DNA of 64,000 bases from Streptomyces phaeofaciens (lineage in GTDB: Bacteria > Actinomycetota > Actinomycetes > Streptomycetales > Streptomycetaceae). A program made the position numbers and the translations under genes. The number at the start of each line of letters is the position of its first letter. The stretch's first letter is position 1. This document shows positions 15,374 through 24,247 of this stretch, in pieces. The stretch spans positions 162,418-226,417 of the forward strand of contig NZ_BMSA01000017.1 in assembly GCF_014648915.1 (NCBI RefSeq), given 5' to 3'. A model generated the notes under the pieces. The model was given only the letters and a program-made list of their open reading frames with translations, ran no database searches and was not told where the DNA came from.

Positions 15374-16378
15374 TCAGACGGCGGTCTCGTGGGGCGAGGG
15401 CTCCCGTACGGCGGTGACGGCGACACCCGCCACCGGTTCCGGGGAGCCCTTGGCGGGCGTGGACGACTGGGCGATGAACGCGCCGAGGAGCACGACCGCC
15501 CCGCCCACGATCTGCGGCGCCGAGAGGTGCTCGCCGAGCAGGACCCACGCCAGGACGGTCGCGATGACCGCCTCCAGACAGGCCACGACACCGGCGACCT
15601 GCGGGGAGAGCCGGCGTACGGAGACCACGCCGGTCACATAGGCGACGACCGTGGCGACGAGCACGATCCAGGCCAGCAGCAGCCAGGCCGGGACATCGGT
15701 GCCGTTCATGTCGGCGCCGTGCGCGAGCACCGAGACGTCCATGCCCCACGGGCGGGCGACGACCGTCAGCACCAGGGCGCCGACGAGCAGGCCGTACGCG
15801 ATGACCCCGAGCGGGTCGGGGGCGTCGGCGCCGGAGTCGCTGCCCTGGTCGGAGAGGACGAAGTAGCCGACCTGGCAGCAGGCGGCGGCCAGCGCGAGGG
15901 CCAGGCCGAGGGCGTCGAAGCCCAGCCCCGACCAGATCTCGACCACGCAGGCGAGCCCGCCCACCGCGAGGACCACGCCGAGCGCGGCGGCCCGCGTCAC
16001 CGGCCGGCGCTGCACGAACCGCACCCAGCCGAGCACCAGCGCGGGCGCGAGGTACTCCACGAGCAGCGCGACACCGACGGGTATCCGGGACAGGGAGGCG
16101 AAGTAGAAGGCCTGGACCCCGGCCACGCCGAGCAGACCGAAGCCGGCGAGCAGCGCGGGGCGGCGGCGCACCAGCGCGCGGTGGCGCACGGCGAGCGGCA
16201 GCATCACCAGGGCCGCGCCGGTCACCCGTAGCCACACGACGTGCAGCGGGTCGAGGCCCGCCTCGATCAGCGGCTTGGCCGCGACTCCGGATCCGCCGAA
16301 GGCGATGGCCGACCCGACCGCCAGACCGAGCCCGATGCCCTTTCCGCGGTTGCCCTGACTGCTCACAGAACTATGCAC
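15374..16378 (-). CDS. EamA/DMT-family transporter
   Basis: From GTG 16378 the product has 334 residues; the region further upstream in frame overlaps the Clp-N gene and is low complexity. There are ten predicted membrane helices in two EamA domains (GLGLAVGSAIAFGGSGVAAK opens the first; VVACLEAVIATVLAWVLLGE closes the second). The pattern is typical of RhaT/RarD-type metabolite exporters. Substrate is unknown. The start is uncertain because no strong ribosome site precedes this GTG or the next one, nine bases on. Confidence 0.87.
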   Translation of the reverse strand: MHSSVSSQGNRGKGIGLGLAVGSAIAFGGSGVAAKPLIEAGLDPLHVVWLRVTGAALVMLPLAVRHRALVRRRPALLAGFGLLGVAGVQAFYFASLSRIPVGVALLVEYLAPALVLGWVRFVQRRPVTRAAALGVVLAVGGLACVVEIWSGLGFDALGLALALAAACCQVGYFVLSDQGSDSGADAPDPLGVIAYGLLVGALVLTVVARPWGMDVSVLAHGADMNGTDVPAWLLLAWIVLVATVVAYVTGVVSVRRLSPQVAGVVACLEAVIATVLAWVLLGEHLSAPQIVGGAVVLLGAFIAQSSTPAKGSPEPVAGVAVTAVREPSPHETAV

Positions 16379-16457
16379 GGGCACATGATGACAGGCGATG
16401 ACATGAGCGTCATCCCCGTTGACACCTGTCTCACCGGCTGGACCCGCGCCGGAACGC

Positions 16458-17156
16458 TCAGTAGGGGACGGCGTCACCGTCCCCGGCACAGTCCTGCGCG
16501 GGCCGCTCGACGCGGGCGCGCAGTTCGTACACGTCGACGCCGGCGCGGGTGAGGACCTCGACGGCCCGCGCCTGCGGATCGACGACGATCGCCACGAGGA
16601 GATCGACACCGCGGGCCGGGGCGGGGCCGCGCAGGGCGGCCCGCTCGCAGGCGTGCTCCAGCGCGGCCGCGGCCAGCGGCGAGAATCCCTCGACGGCGGT
16701 CACGGCCGGGGCGGCGGGCAGCACACCGGCCTCCGGCACCACGGGCAGGGCGCCCGCCTCGGCGACCGCGGGCAGACCACCGGCCTCCGCGACCACAGGA
16801 AGCACTCCGGCCTCCGCGACGGCGGGCAGGGCACCGGCCTCCGCGACGACGGGCAGGGCGCCGGAGTCCTCGACCCCGCTCTGCCAGCGCAGGCCGTAGC
16901 CGATGCTGCGCTGCACGAGGTAGCCGAGCAGCCGGGCGATCTGGGGCCCGCCGTCGAAGGCGGCGCGCACCTGGGGGTCGTGTTCGAGGAGCGAGTGCAG
17001 GAGATGGGCCGTGTCGATCTGCCGGTCCCCGTCCCTGAGTGCCCGGCGGCGCGCGGCCGCCACCGCCGCCGCGGGCTCGGCACCGAGCCTGGGGTCGTCG
17101 TCCGAACCGTGGGGCGCCCGTTCATGGGTCGACTGCCGGGGGATACGGGGTTGCAC
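16458..17156 (-). CDS. Clp N-terminal-domain protein with a six-repeat linker
   Basis: 232 residues from GTG 17156, preceded by GGTGGGGGAT. Both halves of the Clp_N (ClpA/ClpC substrate-adaptor) domain are visible: residues 25-95 (ALRDGDRQIDTAHLLHSLLE) and 155-215 (ALEHACERAALRGPAPARGV). No AAA+ ATPase module follows, so it is a stand-alone Clp-N protein of the kind seen in Streptomyces. Between the halves, residues 99-152 consist of six 9-residue repeats (GALPVVAEA type). It could be an adaptor or decoy for ClpC/ClpP; function unproven. Confidence 0.8.
   Translation of the reverse strand: MQPRIPRQSTHERAPHGSDDDPRLGAEPAAAVAAARRRALRDGDRQIDTAHLLHSLLEHDPQVRAAFDGGPQIARLLGYLVQRSIGYGLRWQSGVEDSGALPVVAEAGALPAVAEAGVLPVVAEAGGLPAVAEAGALPVVPEAGVLPAAPAVTAVEGFSPLAAAALEHACERAALRGPAPARGVDLLVAIVVDPQARAVEVLTRAGVDVYELRARVERPAQDCAGDGDAVPY
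16701..16862 (-). repeat. Six 27-bp coding repeats inside the Clp-N gene
   Basis: Exactly 162 bp, equal to 6 x 27, encode GALPVVAEA, GALPAVAEA, GVLPVVAEA, GGLPAVAEA, GALPVVPEA and GVLPAAPAV. The period is a multiple of three, so copy number can change without breaking the frame. Placement between the two Clp_N halves makes it a variable-length linker. Confidence 0.85.
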
Positions 17157-17367
17157 ATCCCCCACCCCATCAGTCCCGGCGGGCCGGGGCATCCCCGCCG
17201 GGAACCATTTCGGCGTCCCACGCAGAGCGGACCGGGCCGGCCGGAATCTCCTCCTTACGGAGGAGATCAGGCCGTTCACCTCTCGGGGGCGCGCGCCGCC
17301 TTGCGCCACGCGCCTGCGGCACGCTCCTGCGGCCCGGCCACCGTCGGCCGACAGCCCACCGGCATAC

Positions 17368-17413
17368 CTGACGGTTCATCAGTATTGAATGTTGGCGGCC
17401 TTGGGGCTACTTT
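17368..17413 (+). promoter_or_regulatory. Promoter and operator of the SRPBCC gene
   Basis: TTGAAT (17385-17390), a 17-base spacer and TACTTT (17408-17413) form a good vegetative-type promoter about 55 bases upstream of the start codon. Just before the -35 box lies CTGACGGTTCATCAG (17368-17382), a relative of the 10102-10126 dyad core. The arrangement suggests control by the same or a related regulator. Confidence 0.6.
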
Positions 17414-17468
17414 CCGCGACGACGCAGGACGACGCAGCCGGAGTTGCCCGACACGAAGAGGTGGTCGC

Positions 17469-17897
17469 ATGGCCGAAGTCAGCGCGGAGGCACGCATCCA
17501 GGCACCGGCCGAGAAGGTGTGGGCCCAGCTCACCGACTGGCCGGCGTACGGGGAGTGGAACGCGACCCACACCAACTTCCCGCAGGGCGGCCCCGAGGCC
17601 CTGGAGGTGGGTGCGACCTTCCAGGAGAACATGAAGCTGATGGGCTTCCCGGCCGAGGTCGAGTGGACGGTCGCGGAGCTGGAACCGGCCCGGGTGCTGG
17701 CCATCCGCGGCAAGGGCCCGATGGCGGTGAACGTCGCCACGCGCTACACCCTCACACCCGACGGCGACGCCACGACCGTCCGCATCGACGGCGAGTTCAC
17801 GGGCGCGGCCGTGTCGCTGATGGCGGGCAAGCTGAAGGACTCCGGCACGGCCGCCCTGAACGAGTCGCTGCGCAAGCTGGGCGGCCTGGTGGGCTGA
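17469..17897 (+). CDS. SRPBCC (START-like) family protein
   Basis: 142 residues from ATG 17469. The polyketide-cyclase/dehydrase type SRPBCC fold is visible: EVSAEARIQAPAEKVWAQLT at the start, then the DWPAYGEWN strand-helix turn and a C-terminal long helix (GKLKDSGTAALNESLRKLGG). Such proteins bind hydrophobic ligands in a deep cavity; many are of unknown function. It has its own promoter with an upstream dyad and ends at a strong hairpin shared with the convergent PadR gene. Confidence 0.88.
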   Translation: MAEVSAEARIQAPAEKVWAQLTDWPAYGEWNATHTNFPQGGPEALEVGATFQENMKLMGFPAEVEWTVAELEPARVLAIRGKGPMAVNVATRYTLTPDGDATTVRIDGEFTGAAVSLMAGKLKDSGTAALNESLRKLGGLVG

Positions 17898-17949
17898 CCG
17901 CGGCCGTGGCGCCGGGCGCCCCCCGCGGACCGGCGCGTCCGGCCGTACG

Positions 17950-17985
17950 CGAAGGCGCCCGCGGATCGTTCCGCGGGCGCCTTCG
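17950..17985. terminator. Bidirectional terminator between SRPBCC and padR-like genes
   Basis: A perfect 16-bp stem, CGAAGGCGCCCGCGGA at 17950-17965 and its complement at 17970-17985, closes over the tetraloop TCGT. It lies between two convergent stop codons (17897 and 18010). Confidence 0.85.
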
Positions 17986-18009
17986 CCGCCGTGGCACGGC
18001 GGGGGTCCG

Positions 18010-18660
18010 TCAGTCCTCGTCGGCGAGGATCAGGTACAGCTTCTTGCGGGCCTCGTTGATGACCGCGAGGGCCTTGTCGCGCTGTTCCTTGCTGCCGGTC
18101 TTCCAGACCTGGCCGAAGGCCTCCATCAGACCGAAGCCGGCCTGGCGGATCTCGCCGAGCGCCTCCCAGTCGACCCCGCGACCGGCCTCCTCCCAGGGGG
18201 CGTCCGGGCCCTCCTCGGCGGCCGTGCGGCCCTCGTCGGTGAGCGCGAACAGCTTCTTGCCGCCTTCGCTCTCACTCCTGATCAGACCCTCGTCCTCCAG
18301 GAGCTGGAGGGTGGGGTACACCGAGCCCGGGCTGGGCTTCCACGCCCCGCCGCTGCGCTCGGCGATCTCCTGGATCATCTCGTAGCCGTGCATCGGCCGG
18401 TCCTTGAGCAGGGCCAGGATCGAGGCCCGTACGTCACCGCGCCGCGCCCTCCCCCTGGGTCCGCCACGCCCTCGTCCGCCCCAGGGGCCGGGGCCGAAGC
18501 CCGGTCCGAAGCCGCCGGGTCCACCGGGACCGAAGCCCGGTCCGCCCGGACCACCCGGACCGAAGGGCCCGAAGGCCGCGCGCCCGCCCTCGAAGCCACC
18601 CCGGCCACGCCGGAAGGGGCCGTCCTGTCCATGTCCACGCTCGTATCCGTGGGTACGCAT
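18010..18660 (-). CDS. PadR-family transcriptional regulator with Gly/Pro-rich N-terminus
   Basis: 216 residues from ATG 18660, with a GGAGTGG ribosome site. The first 75 residues are low complexity (repeated GPGGPG and GFGPG). The PadR winged HTH follows: RRGDVRASILALLKDRPMHG, YEMIQEIAERSGGAWKPSPG and SVYPTLQLLEDEGLI. The C-terminal helices (about 140-216) are the dimer domain. A palindrome in its own promoter suggests autorepression. No obvious target lies next to it apart from the divergent VOC gene. Confidence 0.92.
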   Translation of the reverse strand: MRTHGYERGHGQDGPFRRGRGGFEGGRAAFGPFGPGGPGGPGFGPGGPGGFGPGFGPGPWGGRGRGGPRGRARRGDVRASILALLKDRPMHGYEMIQEIAERSGGAWKPSPGSVYPTLQLLEDEGLIRSESEGGKKLFALTDEGRTAAEEGPDAPWEEAGRGVDWEALGEIRQAGFGLMEAFGQVWKTGSKEQRDKALAVINEARKKLYLILADED

Positions 18661-18707
18661 CGCCACCACTCCATTCATTCGATCGTTGATCTGTCGCGAT
18701 GCGTCAA

Positions 18708-18717
18708 CGATATATCG
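18708..18717. promoter_or_regulatory. Candidate PadR operator
   Basis: CGATATATCG is a perfect 10-bp palindrome, unusually AT-rich for this genome. It sits 48 bases upstream of the PadR start in the region shared with the divergent VOC gene. ATAT-centred palindromes are typical of PadR autoregulation. Confidence 0.6.
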
Positions 18718-18834
18718 GAATAGTTCGCCTGACAAGGCTCCGATCCCGGCCGCCCCGCACACGGCCGCCGGCCGCGCACCGTGCGAGCGGCGACCGGCAC
18801 CGAGCGGCCCTGTGCGCCCTGAGAGGATCAGGGC

Positions 18835-19224
18835 ATGGCGGACTCACGCATGCAGATCAATGCCCTCATCGTCGATGCCACCGACCCTGAGCGGCTTGCC
18901 GCGTTCTGGTCCGAGTTGCTCGGCCGGCCGGTCGTGGGCCGCATGGGGCCCTACGTATGGCTTCAGCGCGAGAACGGCCTGGGCCTGGGCTTCCAGCGCA
19001 CCGGCGAACCCAAGTCCGGGAAGAACCGCATGCACTTCGACGTCACCTCACCCGACCCGCTCACGGAGCAACAGCGTGTCGAGGCGCTCGGCGGGCGCCG
19101 ACTGGAGGAGTACGACGCCGGCGGGTTCCTGGTGATGGCGGATCCCGAGGGCAATGAGTTCTGCGTCATCCCCGAAGGCCCCTTCGAACTCGACGACGAG
19201 GGACGCGCGGACTACCTCGTCTGA
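18835..19224 (+). CDS. VOC-superfamily (glyoxalase-like) protein
   Basis: 129 residues from ATG 18835. The two beta-alpha-beta modules are recognisable: INALIVDATDPERLAAFWSE ... and MHFDVTSPDPLTEQQRVEAL ending in VMADPEGNEFCVIP. His66 or so (MHFDV) and the Glu in NEFCV are candidate metal ligands. The glyoxalase_6 branch in actinomycetes has no settled function. It stands alone between PadR and an SDR, both with their own upstream regions. Confidence 0.88.
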   Translation: MADSRMQINALIVDATDPERLAAFWSELLGRPVVGRMGPYVWLQRENGLGLGFQRTGEPKSGKNRMHFDVTSPDPLTEQQRVEALGGRRLEEYDAGGFLVMADPEGNEFCVIPEGPFELDDEGRADYLV

Positions 19225-19323
19225 CCGGCCTGCTGCCAAGCCCCAGCGCCGTACGCAGTGGTCAACGGCCACCGGCGACGCCCCCGCCACGGCCGCCGGC
19301 AACGCCCCGCCTAGGCTGCGGAC

Positions 19324-20103
19324 ATGGACTCGCAGAGCTACCTCTCCGAACTGTTCTCGCTGGACGGCCGGGTCGCCGTGGTGACGGGCGGCAGCTCCGG
19401 CATCGGCCGGGCCGTCGCCGGAGCGCTGGCACGGGCGGGGGCGAGCGTGGTGATCGTGGCGCGCCGGGAAACGGAACTGGCCGCCGCGGTCGAAGAGCTG
19501 ACGAAGGACGGCTGCCGGGCGGCCTGGGCGAGCGCCGACCTGGGCACCCGCGAGGGAGTGCGCGCGGCGGCGGAGCGGGCGGCCGAGCCGTTCGGCGAGC
19601 CCGACATCCTCGTCAACAGCGCGGGGATCAACCTGCGACCGCCGCTGGACGAGCTGGGCGACGACGTCTGGGACGCGACGATGGCGGTGAACCTCGAGGC
19701 ACCCCATCTGCTGGGCCGGCGGTTCGGCCCCGGCATGGCCGAGCGGGGCTTCGGGCGGATCATCCACATCACCTCCCAGCAGGCCCACCGGGCGTTCGTG
19801 CAGAGCGGCGCCTACGGTGTCTCCAAGGGCGCGCTGGAGTCGCTCGCCCGCTCCCAGGCCGAGGCGTGGTCGTCGCACGGTGTCACCTGCAACACGCTGG
19901 TGCCCGGCTTCGTCATGACGCCGCTCAACGCGCGGCTGTCGTCCGACCCGGAGCGGGTGGCGGCGCTGGCCGCGCGCACGATGGTCGGCCGCAACGGCCT
20001 GGCCGGGGACTTCGCCGGGGCGGCGGTGTTCCTGGCGAGCCGGGCCTCCGGCTATGTCACCGGGCAGTCGATCTTCGTCGACGGCGGCTTCTCGGTCCAC
20101 TGA
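19324..20103 (+). CDS. SDR-family oxidoreductase
   Basis: 259 residues from ATG 19324. TGGSSGIG at 21-28, NSAG at 98-101 (a common variant of NNAG), Ser151 and Tyr164-x3-Lys168 (YGVSK). The C-terminal SGYVTGQSIFVDGGFSVH is canonical. The sequence resembles gluconate 5-dehydrogenase-type SDRs (the LFSLDGRVAVVTGG opening is typical), which would interconvert gluconate and 5-keto-gluconate, but specificity cannot be fixed from sequence alone. Monocistronic by layout. Confidence 0.9.
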   Translation: MDSQSYLSELFSLDGRVAVVTGGSSGIGRAVAGALARAGASVVIVARRETELAAAVEELTKDGCRAAWASADLGTREGVRAAAERAAEPFGEPDILVNSAGINLRPPLDELGDDVWDATMAVNLEAPHLLGRRFGPGMAERGFGRIIHITSQQAHRAFVQSGAYGVSKGALESLARSQAEAWSSHGVTCNTLVPGFVMTPLNARLSSDPERVAALAARTMVGRNGLAGDFAGAAVFLASRASGYVTGQSIFVDGGFSVH

Positions 20104-20201
20104 GCCGCGGTGCCCGCGCCCGGCACGGGGCGCGGGCTGCCGCAGGGGCCGGGCCCGGCGTGCGACGGTTCGCAGGGAGACGTGACGGGGAAGGAGGGCC
20201 G

Positions 20202-21989
20202 ATGACGACCCAGAACGGCGGACACGGGACGCGTCCCCGGTGGCGGGCCGTCCCCGGGGTCCGGGCGCTGGCGTCCTACCGGCGCGAGTGGCTGGTGAAG
20301 GACCTGGTCGCCGGGGTCGTCCTCACCACCCTGCTGGTGCCGCAGGGCATGGCGTACGCCGAACTCGCGGGGCTCCCGGCGATCACCGGCCTCTACACGA
20401 CGATCCTCTGCCTGCTGGGCTACGCGGTGTGCGGACCGTCCCGGATCCTGGTGCTGGGGCCGGACTCCTCCCTCGGCCCGATGATCGCCGCCACCGTGCT
20501 GCCCCTGGTGGCCGCCGACGGCGACCCCGACCGGGCGGTCGCGCTGGCCTCCATGCTCGCGATCATGGTGGCCGGGATCATGATCCTGGCCTCGGTCGCC
20601 AGACTCGGCTTCATCGCCGACCTGATCTCCAAGCCGACCATGATCGGCTACATGAACGGCCTGGCCCTGACCATCCTGATCGGCCAGCTGCCCAAGCTCC
20701 TCGGTTTCAAGGTCGACGCGGACAGCCTGATCGAGGAGTGCGTCGGCGTCGTGGAGAAGATCGCCGACGGCGCGGTGGAGCCGGCCGCCGCCCTGGTCGG
20801 CTGCGGCGGGATCGTGGTGATCCTCGGGTTGCAACGGCTGCTGCCGAAGGTGCCCGCCGTGCTCGTCATGGTGATCCTCGCGATCGCCGTGGCCGCCGCC
20901 TTCGACCTGGGCGAGCACGGGGTGAGCCTGGTCGGCGAACTCCCCGAGGGCTTCCCGCCGTTCACCCTGCCCGACGTCCGCCTCGCCGACGTCGCCCCCC
21001 TGCTCGGCGGTGCGCTGGGCATCGCCCTGGTCTCCCTCGCCGACACGATCTCCAACGCCTCCGCCTTCGGCGCCCGCACCGGCCAGGAGGTCCGCGGCAA
21101 CCAGGAGATGGCCGGCGTCGGCGCCGCGAACCTGGCGGCCGGCCTGTTCCAGGGCTTCCCGGTCAGCGCCAGCGGATCCCGTACGGCGGTGGCGGAGCGC
21201 ACCGGCGCCAAGAGCCAGCTCACCGGGGTCGTCGGCGCGGCCCTGATCGTCCTGATGCTGCTGCTGGCCCCGGGCCTGTTCCGCAACCTCCCCCAGCCCG
21301 CCCTGGCCGCCGTGGTCATCACCGCGTCACTGTCCCTGGCCGACATCCCCGGCTCGCTACGGCTGTGGCGCCAGCGCCGGACCGAATTCCTGCTGTCGGT
21401 CGCCGCCTTCGCCGGCGTGGCCCTGCTCGGCGTGCTGGAGGGCATCGCGATCGCCGTGGCCCTGTCGGTGCTGAACGTGTTCCGGCGCACCTGGTGGCCG
21501 TACAACACCGTCCTCGGGCGGGTACGGGGCCTGGAGGGGTACCACGACACGCGCTCCTACCCGAGGGCCGAGCGGCTGCCGGGGCTGGTTCTCCACCGGT
21601 GGGACGCGCCGCTGATCTTCGCCAACGCCCGGACGTTCCGGGACGAGATCCTGCGGCTCGCCCGCACCGAGCCGCGCCCCAGCTGGATCGTGATCGCGGC
21701 GGAGCCCATGACGGACGTGGACACGACCGCCGCGGACGTGCTGGAGGAGCTCGACGAGGCCCTGAACGCCGAGCACGTCCATCTGGTCTTCGCCGAGCTG
21801 AAGGACCCCGTCCGGAGCAAGATCGAACGGTACGGGCTCACCGGGACCATCGATCCGCGCCACTTCTTCCCGACCGTGGAGGCCGCCGTGACCGCGTTCC
21901 GGCTGCGCACCGGGGCGCGGTGGCAGCCGGAGGAGCCGGCGGACGGCGACGGGGACGGGGACGGGGATGCTAGGCGGCCTGCGGAGTGA
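20202..21989 (+). CDS. SulP-family anion transporter with STAS domain
   Basis: 595 residues from ATG 20202, with the strong ribosome site AAGGAGG. The SulP signature region LVPQGMAYAELAGLPAITGL begins near residue 45 and about 11-12 helices run to about residue 430. GFPVSASGSRTAVAERTGAK is the conserved loop before the last helices. A cytoplasmic STAS domain occupies about 455-575 (WDAPLIFANARTFRDEILRL). Members carry sulfate, bicarbonate or dicarboxylates. A DGDGDGDGD acidic tail ends the protein. Its stop overlaps the convergent amidotransferase by 20 bases. Confidence 0.94.
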   Translation: MTTQNGGHGTRPRWRAVPGVRALASYRREWLVKDLVAGVVLTTLLVPQGMAYAELAGLPAITGLYTTILCLLGYAVCGPSRILVLGPDSSLGPMIAATVLPLVAADGDPDRAVALASMLAIMVAGIMILASVARLGFIADLISKPTMIGYMNGLALTILIGQLPKLLGFKVDADSLIEECVGVVEKIADGAVEPAAALVGCGGIVVILGLQRLLPKVPAVLVMVILAIAVAAAFDLGEHGVSLVGELPEGFPPFTLPDVRLADVAPLLGGALGIALVSLADTISNASAFGARTGQEVRGNQEMAGVGAANLAAGLFQGFPVSASGSRTAVAERTGAKSQLTGVVGAALIVLMLLLAPGLFRNLPQPALAAVVITASLSLADIPGSLRLWRQRRTEFLLSVAAFAGVALLGVLEGIAIAVALSVLNVFRRTWWPYNTVLGRVRGLEGYHDTRSYPRAERLPGLVLHRWDAPLIFANARTFRDEILRLARTEPRPSWIVIAAEPMTDVDTTAADVLEELDEALNAEHVHLVFAELKDPVRSKIERYGLTGTIDPRHFFPTVEAAVTAFRLRTGARWQPEEPADGDGDGDGDARRPAE

Positions 21990-22803
21990 AGGCGTTCAGC
22001 ACGTCGGCGCCGGGCTCCACCACGCCGTAGCTGCTCTCGGGCACCTCGTTCCAGGCGCCGGGGAGGTCGCCCAGGGGTTCGGAGACGATCAGACGGGTCT
22101 CGTCGGACACCCCCTGCAGGAACGTCAGATCGGGGTGGAGTTCGCGCAGCGTCTGCACGGCGGTGCTGTAGAAGAGCGACCGGGACTGCTTCTGGGTGGA
22201 GTAGCGGAAGGCCCACAGCCGCTGTCCGTCGCTCACGGCGACCGTCATCTGGATCGGGAACTCCACGCCGTGCTCATGACCGGTGCGCTCCACGAAGCCC
22301 ACCATCCGCGCGACGGCGCCCGGCGGATCCTCCTCCAGACCGAAGGTGAGCGCCAGGTAGAACATCATCTCGGAGTCCGTCGACCCCTCCATCTCCAGGA
22401 AGAGCCGCGGGTCCACGGCCAGCGCCAGGTCACGCCGCATCTGATGGAACTCGTTGATCGCCCCGTTGTGCATCCACAACCAGCGGCCGTGGCGGAAGGG
22501 GTGACAGTTGGTCTGCTGCACCGCCGTCCCGGTCGTGGCACGGATGTGCGCGAAGAAGAGCGAGGAGCGGACGTGGTCGGACAGCTCGCGCAGGTTGCGG
22601 TTGCTCCAGGCCGGGCCGATGTCCCGGAAGATGGCGGGCTCTTCCACGTCGGGGGCGTACCAGCCGACTCCGAACCCGTCGCCGTTGGTCGTCTCGACGC
22701 CCAGCCGGGAGTGCAGGCTCTGGTCGATCAGCGAGTGCTGGGGTTTGTAGAGGATGGTGTCCAGCAGGATGGGTGTTCCCGAGTAGGCGAGCCATCGGCA
22801 CAT
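21970..22803 (-). CDS. Class II glutamine amidotransferase (YafJ-like)
   Basis: 277 residues from ATG 22803, with a GGAAGG site upstream. Cys2 (MCRWLAYSG) is the N-terminal nucleophile after Met removal. Other Ntn-hydrolase motifs: NGDGFGVGWY, FFAHIRATTG and the MHNGAINEFH oxyanion segment. It matches the stand-alone GATase_4/YafJ family (E. coli YafJ; EgtC-type relatives act in ergothioneine synthesis), but no other egt gene is adjacent here. The exact amide substrate is open. Confidence 0.92.
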   Translation of the reverse strand: MCRWLAYSGTPILLDTILYKPQHSLIDQSLHSRLGVETTNGDGFGVGWYAPDVEEPAIFRDIGPAWSNRNLRELSDHVRSSLFFAHIRATTGTAVQQTNCHPFRHGRWLWMHNGAINEFHQMRRDLALAVDPRLFLEMEGSTDSEMMFYLALTFGLEEDPPGAVARMVGFVERTGHEHGVEFPIQMTVAVSDGQRLWAFRYSTQKQSRSLFYSTAVQTLRELHPDLTFLQGVSDETRLIVSEPLGDLPGAWNEVPESSYGVVEPGADVLNAFTPQAA

Positions 22804-22867
22804 GGTCCACTGCCTTCCTGGTGATCGTCTCGCGTTTCCTGAGGGTTTCGCCGCTTCCGGTGTCGTC

Positions 22868-24229
22868 TCACCTCTTCCGGTTTCCGAGGGCGAGCCGTGC
22901 GATGTGCGGCCAGTGGGCCGCCGCTCCCCCGGCCGGGGTTCCCGGGCGGTCGCGGGGTACGCGGACCCGCAGCGCCCCCGGGTCGATCCGGCAGACCACG
23001 GGCGCCGGCAGCAGGACGTGCTCCCCGTCGATCCCGGCCGGCACGGTGCCCGTGTCCGCCTCCACCACGGCCTCGGTCGCGGTGGCCCTGATCAGGCTCG
23101 CGGAACCGCCGGGGCGCATCATCCCGGCGGCCTGCGCCGCGCTGTCGACCCGTACGGCCAGCAGGCCGAGCCGCCCGGAGTCCAGCCGTTCCCGGCGTCC
23201 GGGACGGGACGCGTCGACCGCCCGCCGGTAGGGGTTGTTGCTGACGAGCAGCGCCTGGAGCCCCTCGGCGCGCAGATCCCCGGCCCGCATCCGCAGCCGG
23301 GGCGCGTCCGCGCCGGTGAGGAGTCCGGGCAGGGTCCGCAGCGTGGTCTGCACCTTCTCGTCGCGGTAGGCGGGATCGGCCACGACGGCCGCGTACGTGC
23401 CGAAGGAGGCGTTGTTGACGAACACCCGGTCGGCCGCGAACCCGAGGTCGACGCGGAGTTCGACACCGTCGGTCAGCGCGGTCAGGGCCGCCGCCGGATC
23501 GTCGCGGTCGAGGCCGAGGTCGAGGGCGAAGTGATTGCGGGTACCGGCGGGCACCACCACGAAGGGCAGGTCGTGCCGCGCCGCCACCTCGGCCACCAGG
23601 GCCTGGGTGCCGTCGCCGCCCGCCACCCCCAGCAGGTCGGCTCCCTCGGCGACGGCCTGCCGGGCCAGCGCGGCCACGTCCTGCCGTCCCTCGCCCAGCA
23701 GGACGACCTGCGCGCCCGCCGCCCGCGCCCGGTGGACCAGGTCGAAGCGGCCGACCTTGCCGCCGCCGGAACGCGGGTTCATCAGGATCCAGGCGTGCCG
23801 GGGCGCCTCGGCGGGCCCCCGCCCGCCCGGGCCGGCCATGCGCGCCGGTGCCGTGGCGGCACGGGCGGCGGACATGGCCAGCGCCCACAGGGCCACGGAC
23901 AGCAGCGCCGGGCCGAGCATGCCGTACGCGGCGTAGAGCACCAGGACGGCGAGCGGCGCGGCCACGCACAGGGCGGCACCGGCGACGCGTACGGCGCCGG
24001 TGTGGGCGAGCGCCCACCAGGCGCCGACGGCGGCGAGGGCCAGCGCGGCGATGCCGGCCAGCGCCCACAGCACACTGCGCAGACCGGCGGCGACGAGCGG
24101 CACCAGCACGCTCGCCACCAGGGCGAGCAGGGCGAGCCGCGCCCAGGCGGCGCTGCCCGCGCCGCGGCCCGGGGCGGACCCGCCACGCGGCTCGCCCGCC
24201 CCGGAACCGTCCTTTCGCACGTGACGCAC
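22868..24229 (-). CDS. Membrane-attached diacylglycerol-kinase-catalytic-domain protein
   Basis: 453 residues from GTG 24229. The N-terminal third has about four hydrophobic helices (residues 30-125). The lipid-kinase domain follows: NPRSGGGK at 151-158, GGDGT at 204-208 and PAGTRNHFALDLGL. This places it with DagK/YegS/sphingosine-kinase-like enzymes that phosphorylate lipid hydroxyls with ATP. The C-terminal DAGK accessory domain is present (DGEHVLLPAPVVCRIDPGAL). It heads a run of small membrane protein genes, which suggests an envelope-stress setting; the actual lipid is unknown. Confidence 0.9.
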   Translation of the reverse strand: MRHVRKDGSGAGEPRGGSAPGRGAGSAAWARLALLALVASVLVPLVAAGLRSVLWALAGIAALALAAVGAWWALAHTGAVRVAGAALCVAAPLAVLVLYAAYGMLGPALLSVALWALAMSAARAATAPARMAGPGGRGPAEAPRHAWILMNPRSGGGKVGRFDLVHRARAAGAQVVLLGEGRQDVAALARQAVAEGADLLGVAGGDGTQALVAEVAARHDLPFVVVPAGTRNHFALDLGLDRDDPAAALTALTDGVELRVDLGFAADRVFVNNASFGTYAAVVADPAYRDEKVQTTLRTLPGLLTGADAPRLRMRAGDLRAEGLQALLVSNNPYRRAVDASRPGRRERLDSGRLGLLAVRVDSAAQAAGMMRPGGSASLIRATATEAVVEADTGTVPAGIDGEHVLLPAPVVCRIDPGALRVRVPRDRPGTPAGGAAAHWPHIARLALGNRKR

Positions 24230-24247
24230 CGGTACCGGTCCCGTGGG

